DNA of 64,000 nt from Bradyrhizobium sp. OK095 (GTDB lineage: Bacteria; Pseudomonadota; Alphaproteobacteria; Rhizobiales; Xanthobacteraceae): the NCBI RefSeq assembly GCF_900109945.1, contig NZ_FOBX01000019.1, positions 1-64,000 on the forward strand, in the 5' to 3' direction. The translations under genes and the position numbers were made by a program. Shown piece after piece: positions 51,179 through 60,236 of the stretch. Position 1 is the first letter of the stretch, and each line of letters starts with the position of its first letter. The notes under the pieces were generated by a model, which saw only the letters and a list, made by a program, of their open reading frames with translations, was not told the origin of the DNA and did no database searches.

Positions 51179-52026
51179 TTTGCAGTCCTCTCGGCGCTCA
51201 GGATGCGCGCGCCAATGTTCAAGGCAAGCACGGTCAAAGTGATCAGCAGCGCGCCGCTCCAGGCCAACTGCTTCCAGTAGGCATAGGGGCTCTGCACGAA
51301 GTTGTTGATGGTCACCGGCAGGTTGGCCATCGTCTTGTTCAGGCCCAGGCTGAAGAACTGGTTCGACAGTGCGGTGAACAGCAGCGGCGCGGTCTCGCCG
51401 GCGACGCGGGCGGTGGCCAGCATCACGCCGGTGATGAGACCAGATCGGGCCGCACGATAGGCGATCCGCTTGATCACCAGCGAGCGCGGCAGGCCGAGGG
51501 CGGACGCCGCCTCGCGCAACGGATTCGGCACCAGCAGCAGCATGTCCTCGGTCGTACGCAGCACGACCGGGATGACGATGACGGCAAGCGCGAGGCTCCC
51601 GGCGATCGCCGAGAAGCCGCGCATCGGCACCACCACCGCGCCGTAGATGAACAGGCCGATGATGATCGAGGGCGCCGAGAGCAGGATGTCGTTGATGAAG
51701 CGGATCACCGAGGTCAGCTTGTCGTTGCGGCCGTATTCGGCGAGGTAAGTGCCGGCGAACAGGCCGAGCGGTGCGCCGATGCCGACGCCGATCACGGTCA
51801 TGATGACCGAACCGACGATGGCGTTGCGCAGGCCGCCCTCGGTCGAACCCGGAGGCGGCGTGTCCGCGACGAAGAGCTCGAGATTGAGGCCGGCCAGGCC
51901 GTTGAAGAGCAGCGTGATCAGGATCAGCGCAAGCCAGGTGACGCCGAAGGCGGCCGCTGCGAAGCAGAGCCCACGGATGACGATGTCCTTGCGGCGACGG
52001 CGCGAATAGATCGGATTGAGGGCCAT
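51175..52026 (-). CDS. pstA: Phosphate ABC transporter permease PstA
   Basis: A 283-residue inner-membrane protein with 6 helices; the EAA-type loop LRTTEDMLLLVPNPLREAASALGLPRSLVIKRIAYRAARSGLITGVMLATARVAGETAPLLFTA is the permease signature that contacts PstB. It starts 4 bp after the pstC stop and overlaps pstB. Confidence 0.95.
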   Translation of the reverse strand: MALNPIYSRRRRKDIVIRGLCFAAAAFGVTWLALILITLLFNGLAGLNLELFVADTPPPGSTEGGLRNAIVGSVIMTVIGVGIGAPLGLFAGTYLAEYGRNDKLTSVIRFINDILLSAPSIIIGLFIYGAVVVPMRGFSAIAGSLALAVIVIPVVLRTTEDMLLLVPNPLREAASALGLPRSLVIKRIAYRAARSGLITGVMLATARVAGETAPLLFTALSNQFFSLGLNKTMANLPVTINNFVQSPYAYWKQLAWSGALLITLTVLALNIGARILSAERTAK

Positions 52027-52030
52027 GACC

Positions 52031-53020
52031 TTACTTCCCCGCCTTCTTGTCCAACCGCATCAGCATCAGCCGCGCGCCGGACAGCACGAAGAACGTCAGC
52101 ACGAACAGCAGCAGGCCGAGCAGGATCAGGCCGGACTGGTGCAGGCCGTCGCTCTCGGCGAACTCGGACGCGATCGCCGCCGAGATCGTGGTACCCGGGG
52201 CGAAGATCGATGAGGAGATACGGAACGAGTTGCCGATGATGAAGGTGACCGCCATGGTCTCGCCGAGCGCGCGGCCCAGCGCCAGCATGACGCCGCCGAT
52301 GATGCCGACCCGGGTGTAGGGGATCACCACGCTGCGGACGACTTCCCAAGTGGTGCAGCCGACGCCGTAGGCGGCCTCCTTCAGCACCGGCGGCACCGTC
52401 TTGAACACGTCGACCGAGATCGAGGTGATGAAGGGCAGCACCATGATCGAGAGGATCAGCGCGGCGTTGAACAGGCTGAGATAGGACGGTGGTCCTGCGA
52501 AGATCGCGCCGAGAACGGGGACGCCGTCGAAAATCTTGATCATGAAGGGCTGGAAGGTGTTGGCCAGGAACGGGCCCAGCACGAAGAAGCCCCACATGCC
52601 GTAGATGATCGAGGGAATGCCGGCGAGCAGCTCGATCGCCATGCCGATCGGGCGGCGCAGCCATTGCGGGCAGAGCTCGGTCAGGAAGATCGCAATGCCG
52701 AGACCGACCGGAATCGCGATCAGCATCGCGATGAAGGAGGTGACGAGCGTGCCGTACATCGGGCCGAGTGCACCGAGCACGGGAGGATCGGCCGACGGCG
52801 CCCAGCGCTGCGTCCACAGGAAGGCGAAGCCGAATTCCTTCATCGCCGGGAAGGCGCCGACGATCAGCGAAATGATGATGCCGCCGAGGATCAGCAGCAC
52901 TGAGATCGCGGAAAGCCGCGTGATCCAGTAGAAAGTGACGTCGCCGAGCTTGAACGCGCTCAAGGCCTTGGCGCGATCATATGGTCCGACGTCGTCGACG
53001 ATATCGCTCTGAACGGCCAT
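52031..53020 (-). CDS. pstC: Phosphate ABC transporter permease PstC
   Basis: A 329-residue inner-membrane permease of the Pst system, with the EAA-type loop LKEAAYGVGCTTWEVVRSVVIPYTRVGIIGGVMLALGRALGETMAVTFIIGNS. The start at 53020 (MAVQSDIVDDVGPYDRAKALSAF) was chosen since a longer frame up to 53161 runs through a repeat element. The 178-bp gap to pstS holds this repeat. Confidence 0.95.
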   Translation of the reverse strand: MAVQSDIVDDVGPYDRAKALSAFKLGDVTFYWITRLSAISVLLILGGIIISLIVGAFPAMKEFGFAFLWTQRWAPSADPPVLGALGPMYGTLVTSFIAMLIAIPVGLGIAIFLTELCPQWLRRPIGMAIELLAGIPSIIYGMWGFFVLGPFLANTFQPFMIKIFDGVPVLGAIFAGPPSYLSLFNAALILSIMVLPFITSISVDVFKTVPPVLKEAAYGVGCTTWEVVRSVVIPYTRVGIIGGVMLALGRALGETMAVTFIIGNSFRISSSIFAPGTTISAAIASEFAESDGLHQSGLILLGLLLFVLTFFVLSGARLMLMRLDKKAGK

Positions 53021-53069
53021 CTCTGCCACGCCGATCCCCTGTACCCGTTTAATATACGCTTTTGCCTGG

Positions 53070-53190
53070 TCTCGTGCCCCGGATGCGGCGCCAGCCGCGA
53101 AGCGGTGCGATGCTGATCCGGGGCCTGGTCTGTTGTGGGTCCCGGCTCTGCGGAGCAGCACGATTTGCTGCTCCGCGTCCGGGATACGAG
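53070..53190. repeat. Dispersed repeat between pstS and pstC (copy A)
   Basis: About 120 bp running from CTCGTGCCCCGGATGCGG to GCTCCGCGTCCGGGATACGAG. The ends form a loose inverted repeat, and GGAGCAGCACGATTTGCTGCTCC inside is a strong hairpin. The same arrangement (CTCGTGTCCCGGACGCAG ... CGCGCCCGGGACACG) occurs at 62551-62675. Confidence 0.75.
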
Positions 53191-53198
53191 ATGAGCGC

Positions 53199-54212
53199 TT
53201 AGCTCTTGATCTCGGCAGCCCAGGTCTTCTCGATCAGGGTCACGACGCCCGCGGGCATCGGGATGTAGTCGAGCTCTTCAGCCGCCTTGCCGCCGTTCTT
53301 GAAGGCCCAGCGGAAGAACTTGATGGCTTCCTGCGAGGCCGCCTTGTCGGTCGCGTCCTTGTGCATGAGGATGAAGGTCGCAGCCGTGATCGGCCAGGAC
53401 TTCTCGCCGGGCTGATCGGTCAGGATGACGTAGTAGCCGGGAGCCTTGGCCCAGTCGGCGTTGGAAGCGGCCGCCTGGAAGGCCTCGACGGTCGGCTGCA
53501 CCGTCTTGCCGGCCTTGTTGACGAGGCCGGTGTAGGTCAGCTTGTTCTGCTTGGCATAGGCGTACTCGACGTAGCCGATCGAGTTCTTGGTCTGGCTGAT
53601 GTTGCCCGACACGCCTTCGTTGCCCTTGGCGCCGACGCCGACCGGCCACTCGACCGCGGTGCCCTCACCGATCTTGCTCTTCCACTCCGCGCTCGCTTTG
53701 GCGAGGTAGTTGGTGAAGTTGAAGGTGGTGCCCGAACCGTCCGAGCGGCGAACCACGGTGATGGCTTCCGAGGGCAGCTTCACGTTCGGATTGAGTTTCT
53801 TGATCGCGGCGTCGTCCCACTTGGTGATCTTGCCGAGATAGATGCTGGCGAGGGTCTCGCCGTCGAACACCAGCTCGCCGGCCTTGACGCCCTCGATGTT
53901 GACGACGGGAACGATGGCGCCCATCACCATCGGCCACTGCGCGAGGCCGTCCTTCTCGAGCTGCTCGGCCTTGAGCGGCGCGTCGGTCGCGCCGAAGGTC
54001 ACGGTCTTGGCCTGAATCTGCTTGATGCCGCCGCCGGAACCGATCGACTGGTAGTTCAGACCGTTGCCGGTCTCCTTCTTGTAGGCGTCAGCCCACTTGG
54101 AATAGATCGGGAACGGGAAGGTCGCACCTGCACCCGTGATGTCGGCAGCAAAGGCCGCCGTCGTCGTTGCGGCGACCAAGCCGGCAGCGACGATAGTTTT
54201 GATGAAATTCAT
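53199..54212 (-). CDS. pstS: Phosphate ABC transporter substrate-binding protein
   Basis: A 337-residue periplasmic phosphate receptor. A signal peptide (IKTIVAAGLVAATTTAAFA) is followed by ADITGAGATFPFPIYSKWADAYKKETGNGLNYQSIGSGGGIKQIQAKTVTFGATDAPL, the phosphate-binding N-lobe with the GSGGG loop, and VRRSDGSGTTFNFTNYL, the second phosphate loop. It starts 100 bp downstream of a Pho box and begins the pstS-C-A-B-phoU-phoB transcription unit. Confidence 0.97.
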   Translation of the reverse strand: MNFIKTIVAAGLVAATTTAAFAADITGAGATFPFPIYSKWADAYKKETGNGLNYQSIGSGGGIKQIQAKTVTFGATDAPLKAEQLEKDGLAQWPMVMGAIVPVVNIEGVKAGELVFDGETLASIYLGKITKWDDAAIKKLNPNVKLPSEAITVVRRSDGSGTTFNFTNYLAKASAEWKSKIGEGTAVEWPVGVGAKGNEGVSGNISQTKNSIGYVEYAYAKQNKLTYTGLVNKAGKTVQPTVEAFQAAASNADWAKAPGYYVILTDQPGEKSWPITAATFILMHKDATDKAASQEAIKFFRWAFKNGGKAAEELDYIPMPAGVVTLIEKTWAAEIKS

Positions 54213-54311
54213 GGTGGTCTCCATACAGGGGAGCGAAGCGCCATCAGCGCCCGATCGCGCTCCCCGTGCCGCCCCTTTAGGAGCGGTCGGCTGTGCTTTT
54301 ACGAAGGTTTC

Positions 54312-54329
54312 GTGACAGCTGGATGACAC
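54312..54329 (-). promoter_or_regulatory. Pho box before pstS
   Basis: On the minus strand GTGTCAT-CCAG-CTGTCAC is a pair of 7-bp direct repeats 4 bp apart, matching the PhoB-binding consensus CTGTCAT-N4-CTGTCAT at 12 of 14 repeat positions. It lies 100 bp before the pstS start and 28 bp past the phoR stop. Confidence 0.85.
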
Positions 54330-54332
54330 ACC

Positions 54333-54352
54333 CAAGCAATTGAAATTGCTTG
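54333..54352. repeat. CAAGCAATT/AATTGCTTG inverted repeat near Pho box
   Basis: Perfect 9-bp arms with a 2-base spacer in the 27 bp between phoR stop and the Pho box. The loop is too small for a good terminator and no T-run follows on the minus strand; a dimeric-protein site is possible. Confidence 0.5.
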
Positions 54353-54356
54353 AATT

Positions 54357-55655
54357 TCAGGCCGCTCCCGGCATCCTGACCTGGGGAAAACAGGCGGTGA
54401 AAGTGGCGCCCTGCTTGGGTACACTTTCGATCACCAGCCGGCCGCGATGGCGGTTAAGAATATGTTTCACCAGCGATAATCCGAGCCCGGTGCCGCCCTG
54501 CGAGCGGCTGTCGCCGACGTCGACCCGGTAGAACCGCTCGGTCAGCCGCGGCAGGTGCTCGGGCGCGATGCCGGGGCCGAAATCGCGCACCAAGACCCGG
54601 ATTTCCTGAGTTCCATCAGGGGCCGCGCCGGGGGTCAGCGTCACGATGACGCGTCCACCCGAGGCGCCGTATTTGAGCGCATTCTCGATCAAATTCTCGA
54701 ACAGGCGAAGCAGCTCCTCGCGGTCGCCCGCAATCATCACCGGTGCCTCCGGCAGGCTGGTCTCGACCTCGACCTGGCGTTCCCGCGCCAGCGGCTCGAG
54801 CCCGTCGGCGACCTGGAAGATGATCGGCAGCAGGTCGACCAGGGTGTCGGGCCGCACATGAGCCGACAGCTCGACCCGCGACAGCGACAGCAAATCGTCG
54901 ATCAGGCGCGCCATGCGGGTGGCCTGGTTGTGCATGATGCCGAGGAAGCGCTCGCGCGCCTTGGGATCGTCCCTGGCCTGGCCCTGGAGCGTGTCGATGA
55001 AGCCCGACAGCGCGGCCAGCGGCGTGCGCAGCTCGTGGCTGGCATTGGCGACGAAGTCGGCGCGCATCTCCTCGACCCGGCGCAGCGGCGTCTGGTCGTG
55101 GAAGGTCATCAGCATGCATTTGTCGGCGCCGCCGAAGCTGGTCGGCACCGGCACGGGCGTGATGATCAGCTCCATCCAGCGATCGACCGGGACATGGTCG
55201 AGATAGGTCGCGCGCCGCGGCTCGGTGGTCGCGATCGACTCACGCAGCGCCGTGATGATCTCCGGCGAGCGCAGCGCGAACTGGGCAAGCTCGTTCCGGC
55301 GCAGCGCCGGCGCGAGCTGCGCGGCGGCGGCATTGAGATGGATGACGCGGCCGGCACGGTCGAGCAGCACCGCCGGATCCGGCATGCCGGCGACGACCGC
55401 AGCCACCGCGGCGCTCTCGACCGGATTGATACGGCGGGTGTCGTCGCGCGAGGCGGCGGTATCGTGCAGCCGCCACGGGATCAGGGCCGCAACGGCAATG
55501 CAGAGGAACACGGCAATGGCGTGCAGCGCCGACAATTCGCCGAGCGAGACCACGACCGACAGCGCCAGCGCTGCGGCGATCAGGATGATCGTCGAGTGCC
55601 GCAGCCGGTCGGACCAGGGCTGGGCGGAGGGAGAAGATGGGGCGTCGATCGCCAT
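54357..55655 (-). CDS. phoR: Phosphate-regulon sensor histidine kinase PhoR
   Basis: A 432-residue membrane sensor kinase: two short membrane helices (about residues 21-38 and 42-60), a PAS domain (residues about 85-190, PDPAVLLDRAGRVIHLNAAAAQLAPAL), the phospho-acceptor His207 in ANASHELRTPLAALSGFIDTLQ, and the ATP domain with ENLIENALKYG, VRDFGPGIAPEHLPRLTERFYRVD and QGGTGLGLSLVKHIL. It phosphorylates PhoB when phosphate is scarce. It precedes pstS on the same strand, 144 bp apart. Confidence 0.95.
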   Translation of the reverse strand: MAIDAPSSPSAQPWSDRLRHSTIILIAAALALSVVVSLGELSALHAIAVFLCIAVAALIPWRLHDTAASRDDTRRINPVESAAVAAVVAGMPDPAVLLDRAGRVIHLNAAAAQLAPALRRNELAQFALRSPEIITALRESIATTEPRRATYLDHVPVDRWMELIITPVPVPTSFGGADKCMLMTFHDQTPLRRVEEMRADFVANASHELRTPLAALSGFIDTLQGQARDDPKARERFLGIMHNQATRMARLIDDLLSLSRVELSAHVRPDTLVDLLPIIFQVADGLEPLARERQVEVETSLPEAPVMIAGDREELLRLFENLIENALKYGASGGRVIVTLTPGAAPDGTQEIRVLVRDFGPGIAPEHLPRLTERFYRVDVGDSRSQGGTGLGLSLVKHILNRHRGRLVIESVPKQGATFTACFPQVRMPGAA

Positions 55656-55702
55656 CGGGGCGGGCTTCTCCTGGAGGGCTCGTCTTAACGATTTGGTGCC
55701 GG

Positions 55703-56758
55703 TCAGGCGCCGCTGTCGCTGCGCTCTCTCACATAGGCGGCTTCAGGCGCCGGGCCGGGGTCGAGCTTGAGCGCCGCCTGCTGCAAACGCTTCGATCGGG
55801 CACCGATGATAACTTCGCGAAACGTCAGCAAGATTACAGATATGACGAAAGGGGACAGATAATAGAGGACGCGGAACAGCAGCATGCCGCCGAGCAGCTC
55901 CTCCCGGTCCATCTGCCAGAGCCCGACCAGCATGGCGGCGTCGAACACCCCAAGCCCTCCGGGCGAGTGGCTGGCAAAGCCGAGCAGCGTCGCCGAGACG
56001 AAGATCACCGCCACCACGACGAAGCCGAGATTGGGCTCGTCGGGGACAAGCACGTACATCGCCAGTGCGCAGAAGCCGAGATCGATGATGCCGATCGCGA
56101 TCTGCAGCAGCGTCAGCGGGCCGCCCGGCAGCTCCACGGTCCACGGGCCGCGCCCGACCACCCGAGGCTGGGTCCAGACCCAGACCACATATCCAACCAG
56201 CGCTGCGAGGATCATCATCGCAAACGTCCGGTTCAGCCAGGGCGGAAGCATGTCGATCGAGGCCGCCGCCTCCGGATGATAGGCGATGCCGAGGCCGAGC
56301 ACGGCGGCGTTGCCGAGCCAGAAGGTCAGGCCGGCGAGGAAGCAGATCTTTGCGACGTCGATCGCGTTCAGCCGATAGGCCGAATAGATGCGGTAGCGCA
56401 CCGCGCCGCCGGTGAAGACGCTGGCACCGACATTGTGACCGATCGAATAGCTGGTGAAGGCCGCGAGCGCATTGACGCGGTAGGGCACATGGGAATGGCC
56501 GATCGCGCGCACGGCGAACAAATCGTAGAAGGTCAGCGTGAAATAGCCCGCTGCGACGAACAGCCCCGCCATCGCAATCTGGCGCGGCTCGGTGCTCTTG
56601 ATCGCCTCGATCACCTCGTTCGTGTCGATGCCGCGCAGCATGTGGTAGAGCACATAGCAAGCGATACCGATGACCGCGACGCTGATCACAACGCCGAGCT
56701 TATGCAGGATTTGCTTCTGGCGCAGAATCGTCATCGCTCTGCGTATGGCTTCCAGCAT
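55703..56758 (-). CDS. LPG synthase/flippase-domain membrane protein (UPF0104-like)
   Basis: A 351-residue protein with about 8 membrane helices of the lysylphosphatidylglycerol synthetase transmembrane-domain (UPF0104) type; signature segments are ALAAFTSYSIGHNVGASVFTGGAVRYRIYSAYRLNAIDVAKI and GFASHSPGGLGVFDAAMLVGLWQMDREELLGGMLLFRVLYYLSPF. It lacks the soluble lysyl-transfer domain of MprF, so it is expected only to flip or move a lipid. A function in this strain is not proven. Confidence 0.88.
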   Translation of the reverse strand: MLEAIRRAMTILRQKQILHKLGVVISVAVIGIACYVLYHMLRGIDTNEVIEAIKSTEPRQIAMAGLFVAAGYFTLTFYDLFAVRAIGHSHVPYRVNALAAFTSYSIGHNVGASVFTGGAVRYRIYSAYRLNAIDVAKICFLAGLTFWLGNAAVLGLGIAYHPEAAASIDMLPPWLNRTFAMMILAALVGYVVWVWTQPRVVGRGPWTVELPGGPLTLLQIAIGIIDLGFCALAMYVLVPDEPNLGFVVVAVIFVSATLLGFASHSPGGLGVFDAAMLVGLWQMDREELLGGMLLFRVLYYLSPFVISVILLTFREVIIGARSKRLQQAALKLDPGPAPEAAYVRERSDSGA

Positions 56759-56761
56759 CTA

Positions 56762-57221
56762 GACCTCGAACAACGCTTCAGCGGCCGGGGTGGCCGGCGA
56801 ACAGGCGGACGACGCACAGGCACTCAACGAACCTTCACCGCCGGCTCCGGCATCGCGCATGCCCCCCGCCCTTCCACTAGCGCGTTTTGGGGCGGAGTGG
56901 AATTCGGCAATTCGAACAAAAACTCGTGCCTTCAATGTTTTAGGCAGGTTGCGGGCTCCGGATGCACGGTTTGGCGCTTTCGGCGGCAGGACTGACGCGA
57001 ATCTCCATGGCAATCCTGCGCAGGCGCCATGAAGTTTTGATGATTTCGGCCGCACAATGTTCCGCCACGCCTTAAGCCGAAATCAATCTATGGGTCGCGC
57101 CTGCCTGTTGAAAGAGGGGGGTAAGGGCCGCGTTGTTCACGGTTTTCCGATGCGCCGAAGGCCATGGCAGCAGGCTCCTGCTCCCGGCGCCCAACCACAA
57201 TGGTCAGGGTGCACGGCAACA
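56762..57221. other. 460-bp gap without a supported gene
   Basis: Between the flippase-like gene and the small membrane gene I see only short arginine/proline-rich open frames on both strands and no strong hairpin, tRNA or promoter. One region (about 57000-57090) is AT-richer. It may be an old non-coding or regulatory space. Confidence 0.5.
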
Positions 57222-57530
57222 TCACGGAGCGGCCGGCGGCATGCTCCGCGCGACCACCCGGTCGCGTAGCCAGGCGCCGATGGTGCAGCCGACGAGGTAG
57301 CAGGCGAACATGACCAGCCCAAGGTCGAGCCAGTAACCGAAGCGGCCGGGCACCACATGTGCGAACGAAGCCGAGACCAGGGCGACGGCGAGCGCCGCAA
57401 GCCAGTATGCGGTGACCTTCGAGGTGCCGTTGCCGCGCTGGACCACCGAGATCCAGCCCATGCAAAATCCGAGCAGCAGCGAGCCGATCAACCAACCCAT
57501 ATGAAACGAGACCAGATAGGGCATCGTCAC
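57222..57530 (-). CDS. Small membrane protein coupled to the OmpA-like gene
   Basis: A 102-residue protein with three hydrophobic segments (MGWLIGSLLLGFCMGWI, VTAYWLAALAVALVSASFAHVV and WLDLGLVMFACYLVGCTIGAWL). Its start overlaps the OmpA-family stop by 4 bases, so it is translated with it. The function is unknown. It may be a partner of the BON/OmpA envelope protein. Confidence 0.75.
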   Translation of the reverse strand: MTMPYLVSFHMGWLIGSLLLGFCMGWISVVQRGNGTSKVTAYWLAALAVALVSASFAHVVPGRFGYWLDLGLVMFACYLVGCTIGAWLRDRVVARSMPPAAP

Positions 57531-58921
57531 CTCACCAGAAATTCGATGCGGCGGTTTTGCGCCTTGCCGTCGTCAGTGTCGTTGCCGGCAACGGGCTGCG
57601 TGGCGCCATAACCGACCGCGGTGAAGCGGCTGGCGGGCAGCCCGGCCTTGACCAGATAGTCGATCACCGCCTGCGCGCGCTTCTCGGAGAGAGCCTGGTT
57701 GAAGGCATCCTCGCCGTCGGCATCGGTGTGGCCTGCGACCTCGATATTGGTGGTGGGACAACGCAGCGCGGTCTCGATCAGATGATCGAGAATGCCTGCG
57801 GAATCCGGATCGATGTCGGCGCGCTTGGTGGCGAAGCGGATCTTGCCCTTGTTCAGCAGCTCCGTGAACAGTTGCTGGCAGACGGTGCCGTCAACCGGGC
57901 CTGCCGCAGGCTTCACCGTGATCTCCGGCTTGTACTGCCAGTTCTTTGGAAAGTCCTTGCCGAGGCCTGCGCGGATGTCGTTGGCGGCGCCTTCATAAAG
58001 CGCATCGCCCGACAGCTTCACCTCGCGGTCGGACACCACGAGCGTGCCGGTGGACAGCCGCGACAGCGCGCCAAGTGCTGCGACCGCGGCCGTGTTGAAC
58101 GAAGCGGGCGCACCGGCACTGGCCTTGAGATTGTCCACGACCTTCTCGGTGAAGAATTTTCGCGAGGCGCTGCTTGCGATCGCTGCGTGCACATTGTTGT
58201 CCGGCACGTAGCCGGTCAGCGTCACGGTCGCTGCAACCGGATCCTTGTAGGCCTGGAAGATGTAGGGCGGCGCCTTGACGTCGTTGGCCGCGATCGAGAA
58301 ACCCTCGGGCAAATTCTTCAGCGCGGCCGCAATCGCTTCGCGACCGCCGAGGTCGCGCGCCATGCCCGACAGATCGACCTTGGTGTCTGTGATCGTGATC
58401 TTGCCGTCCTTGAGCTTGCCGATCTGGTCGAGCAGCAGCATCGCTGCCGCCTCGAATCGCGCAGGCGCGCCACGCGCCAGCCCCATCTGATCGGCCACCT
58501 CTGCACCGCCGACCTCCTTGCGGGCCGCCTCGGTCAGGCGGGTTTTCATGGAAGGCAGGGGCGCGGAGCCTGATAGCGTCACCCGGACCACGTCGCGTTC
58601 GGCGTTCCAGACGAAGGGCTTGGCCTCGGGAACCAGGCGGGTCCGGTCGTCGACCAGGCGCACGCCGGGGACCAGCTCGACCGTCATGACCGCGTCGCGG
58701 CGGCCTTCCTCGGAAAAGGCGTCGGCAGCCAGGCTGACGTCGCGGCCGTCCACGGCGATCCGGGTCTTGTCCAGAACGGTGTCCTTGAGGGCGGCCGAGC
58801 TGCGGGCCGACAGGTCGGCCTCGACCGGCAAGGTGTTATTCCAGGCCGCAAATCCCCACATGACAGCCAGGGGGATCAACCCCGGCCACCATTTACCGGC
58901 CCACCTGAAAAGCTTCTGCAT
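57527..58921 (-). CDS. Membrane-anchored BON-repeat and OmpA-domain protein
   Basis: A 464-residue protein with an N-terminal anchor (WWPGLIPLAVMWGFAAW), then four alternating segments of about 70-80 residues with BON-like patterns (VTLSGSAPLPSMKTRL, ITITDTKVDLSGMARD, VTLTGYVPDNNVHAAIA, LVVSDREVKLSGDALY), and a C-terminal OmpA peptidoglycan-binding domain (TNIEVAGHTDADGEDAFNQALSEKRAQAVIDYLVKAGL and NRRIEFLV). The start at 58921 begins at the anchor. It should link the envelope to peptidoglycan. Confidence 0.88.
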   Translation of the reverse strand: MQKLFRWAGKWWPGLIPLAVMWGFAAWNNTLPVEADLSARSSAALKDTVLDKTRIAVDGRDVSLAADAFSEEGRRDAVMTVELVPGVRLVDDRTRLVPEAKPFVWNAERDVVRVTLSGSAPLPSMKTRLTEAARKEVGGAEVADQMGLARGAPARFEAAAMLLLDQIGKLKDGKITITDTKVDLSGMARDLGGREAIAAALKNLPEGFSIAANDVKAPPYIFQAYKDPVAATVTLTGYVPDNNVHAAIASSASRKFFTEKVVDNLKASAGAPASFNTAAVAALGALSRLSTGTLVVSDREVKLSGDALYEGAANDIRAGLGKDFPKNWQYKPEITVKPAAGPVDGTVCQQLFTELLNKGKIRFATKRADIDPDSAGILDHLIETALRCPTTNIEVAGHTDADGEDAFNQALSEKRAQAVIDYLVKAGLPASRFTAVGYGATQPVAGNDTDDGKAQNRRIEFLVR

Positions 58922-59062
58922 TCGACGACCCGAACTCTGGAACCGGAGACAAAACAAACCCTTGGCGGGCTGTCAAACCGGAAATGACGCCTTTCCGGGC
59001 CCCTTGCGTGAACAATTGGAATAACTTTTTCTTCAAGGGTCCTTCCTTAAATAGAGGGTGGA

Positions 59063-60145
59063 ATGCCAGGGGTCGGCCAACCGGTCATGAAACAACTCCG
59101 TAACAACGTCATCCGCGCCGGGCTGGGAGCACTCTATTTCAGCGGGGCGCACCATCTGCTGCGCCCGCTTTTGTCGGGCGTCGGCGCTATTTTCATGCTG
59201 CACCACGTGCGTCCGGCCCGCGAGGGCGCGTTCCAGCCGAACCGGCACCTCGAAGTCACCCCCGATTTCCTGCGCGCAACGCTGAGCCATTTGCGCTCGC
59301 GCGACATCGACGTCGTCAGCATGGACGAGCTGCATGAGCGGCTGGTGCAAGGACGGTTCGCCCGCCGTTTCGCCGCCTTCACGCTGGACGACGGCTATCG
59401 CGATAATTTGGAGTTTGCGCTGCCGGTGCTGCGCGAATTTGACGCGCCGTTGGCTGTGTATGTCGCCAGCGATTTTGCCGAAGGCACCGGACGGTTGTGG
59501 TGGGCGGCGCTGGAAGCCGTGATCGCAAAAGCCGAGCAGATCGAGGTCAGCATCGGCAATTCCACGCTGCGGCTCGATGCGACGACGCCGGCCGCAAAAC
59601 AGGCGGCGTTCGACCGCCTGCACGACTGGCTGCGCGCGCTGCCCGGCGAGCATGATCTGGCGCGCGAGATCGCCGCGCTCTGCGTCAGGCACGGCGTCGA
59701 CATGGAAGCGCTGTGCCGCGGCCTCTGCCTGTCCTGGGACGGGGTGAAGCAGTTCGCCGCAGATCCCCTGGTGACGATCGGCGCACACAGCGTCAGCCAT
59801 TGCAATCTTGCGAGGCAAAGCGAAGAGATCGCGGCGCAGGAGATGGCCGAGAGCCGCGCACGGATCGAGCACGCGCTGGAGCGTCCCGTGCTGCACTTCG
59901 CTTATCCCTATGGCGACCGCGAAGCCGCCGGCGAACGCGAATTCGCCTTGGCCGCAGCCGCCGGCTTCAAGACCGCGGTGACGACAAGGCCGGGCATGCT
60001 GTTTGCCGAGAACGGGCGCCACATGACCGCGCTGCCGCGCGTCTCGCTCAACGGCAATTATCAGGACACGCGGATTTTGCCGGTGTTGACCTCGGGCGCG
60101 GCGACCGCGATGTGGAACGGCTTTCGCAGGTTTGCAGCGGCGTAG
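59063..60145 (+). CDS. Polysaccharide deacetylase-family protein
   Basis: A 360-residue NodB-homology protein (carbohydrate esterase 4 type). The metal motif is FTLDDGYRDN (Asp-Asp) followed by GAHSVSHCNL (His-x3-His); VYVASDFAEGTGRLWW and HFAYPYGDREAAGEREFALAAAAGFKTAVTTRPG are other family blocks. It may deacetylate cell-surface polysaccharide; the substrate is not named. A start at 59087 (MKQLRNNVIRAG) is possible. The C-terminal region lacks a membrane anchor. Confidence 0.88.
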   Translation: MPGVGQPVMKQLRNNVIRAGLGALYFSGAHHLLRPLLSGVGAIFMLHHVRPAREGAFQPNRHLEVTPDFLRATLSHLRSRDIDVVSMDELHERLVQGRFARRFAAFTLDDGYRDNLEFALPVLREFDAPLAVYVASDFAEGTGRLWWAALEAVIAKAEQIEVSIGNSTLRLDATTPAAKQAAFDRLHDWLRALPGEHDLAREIAALCVRHGVDMEALCRGLCLSWDGVKQFAADPLVTIGAHSVSHCNLARQSEEIAAQEMAESRARIEHALERPVLHFAYPYGDREAAGEREFALAAAAGFKTAVTTRPGMLFAENGRHMTALPRVSLNGNYQDTRILPVLTSGAATAMWNGFRRFAAA

Positions 60146-60236
60146 GCCCCGATCTCCGCAACCGCGCCACACCGGCGCATTCCTTGACTCCCCTGCCCGC
60201 CCCGCTCACAACGGACGCCAAATCAAGGGAGGCACC

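Noticed and set aside
56790..57269. Short open frames in the gap near 57 kb
   Set aside because: Arg/Pro-rich, no ribosome-binding site, no hydrophobic or family pattern.
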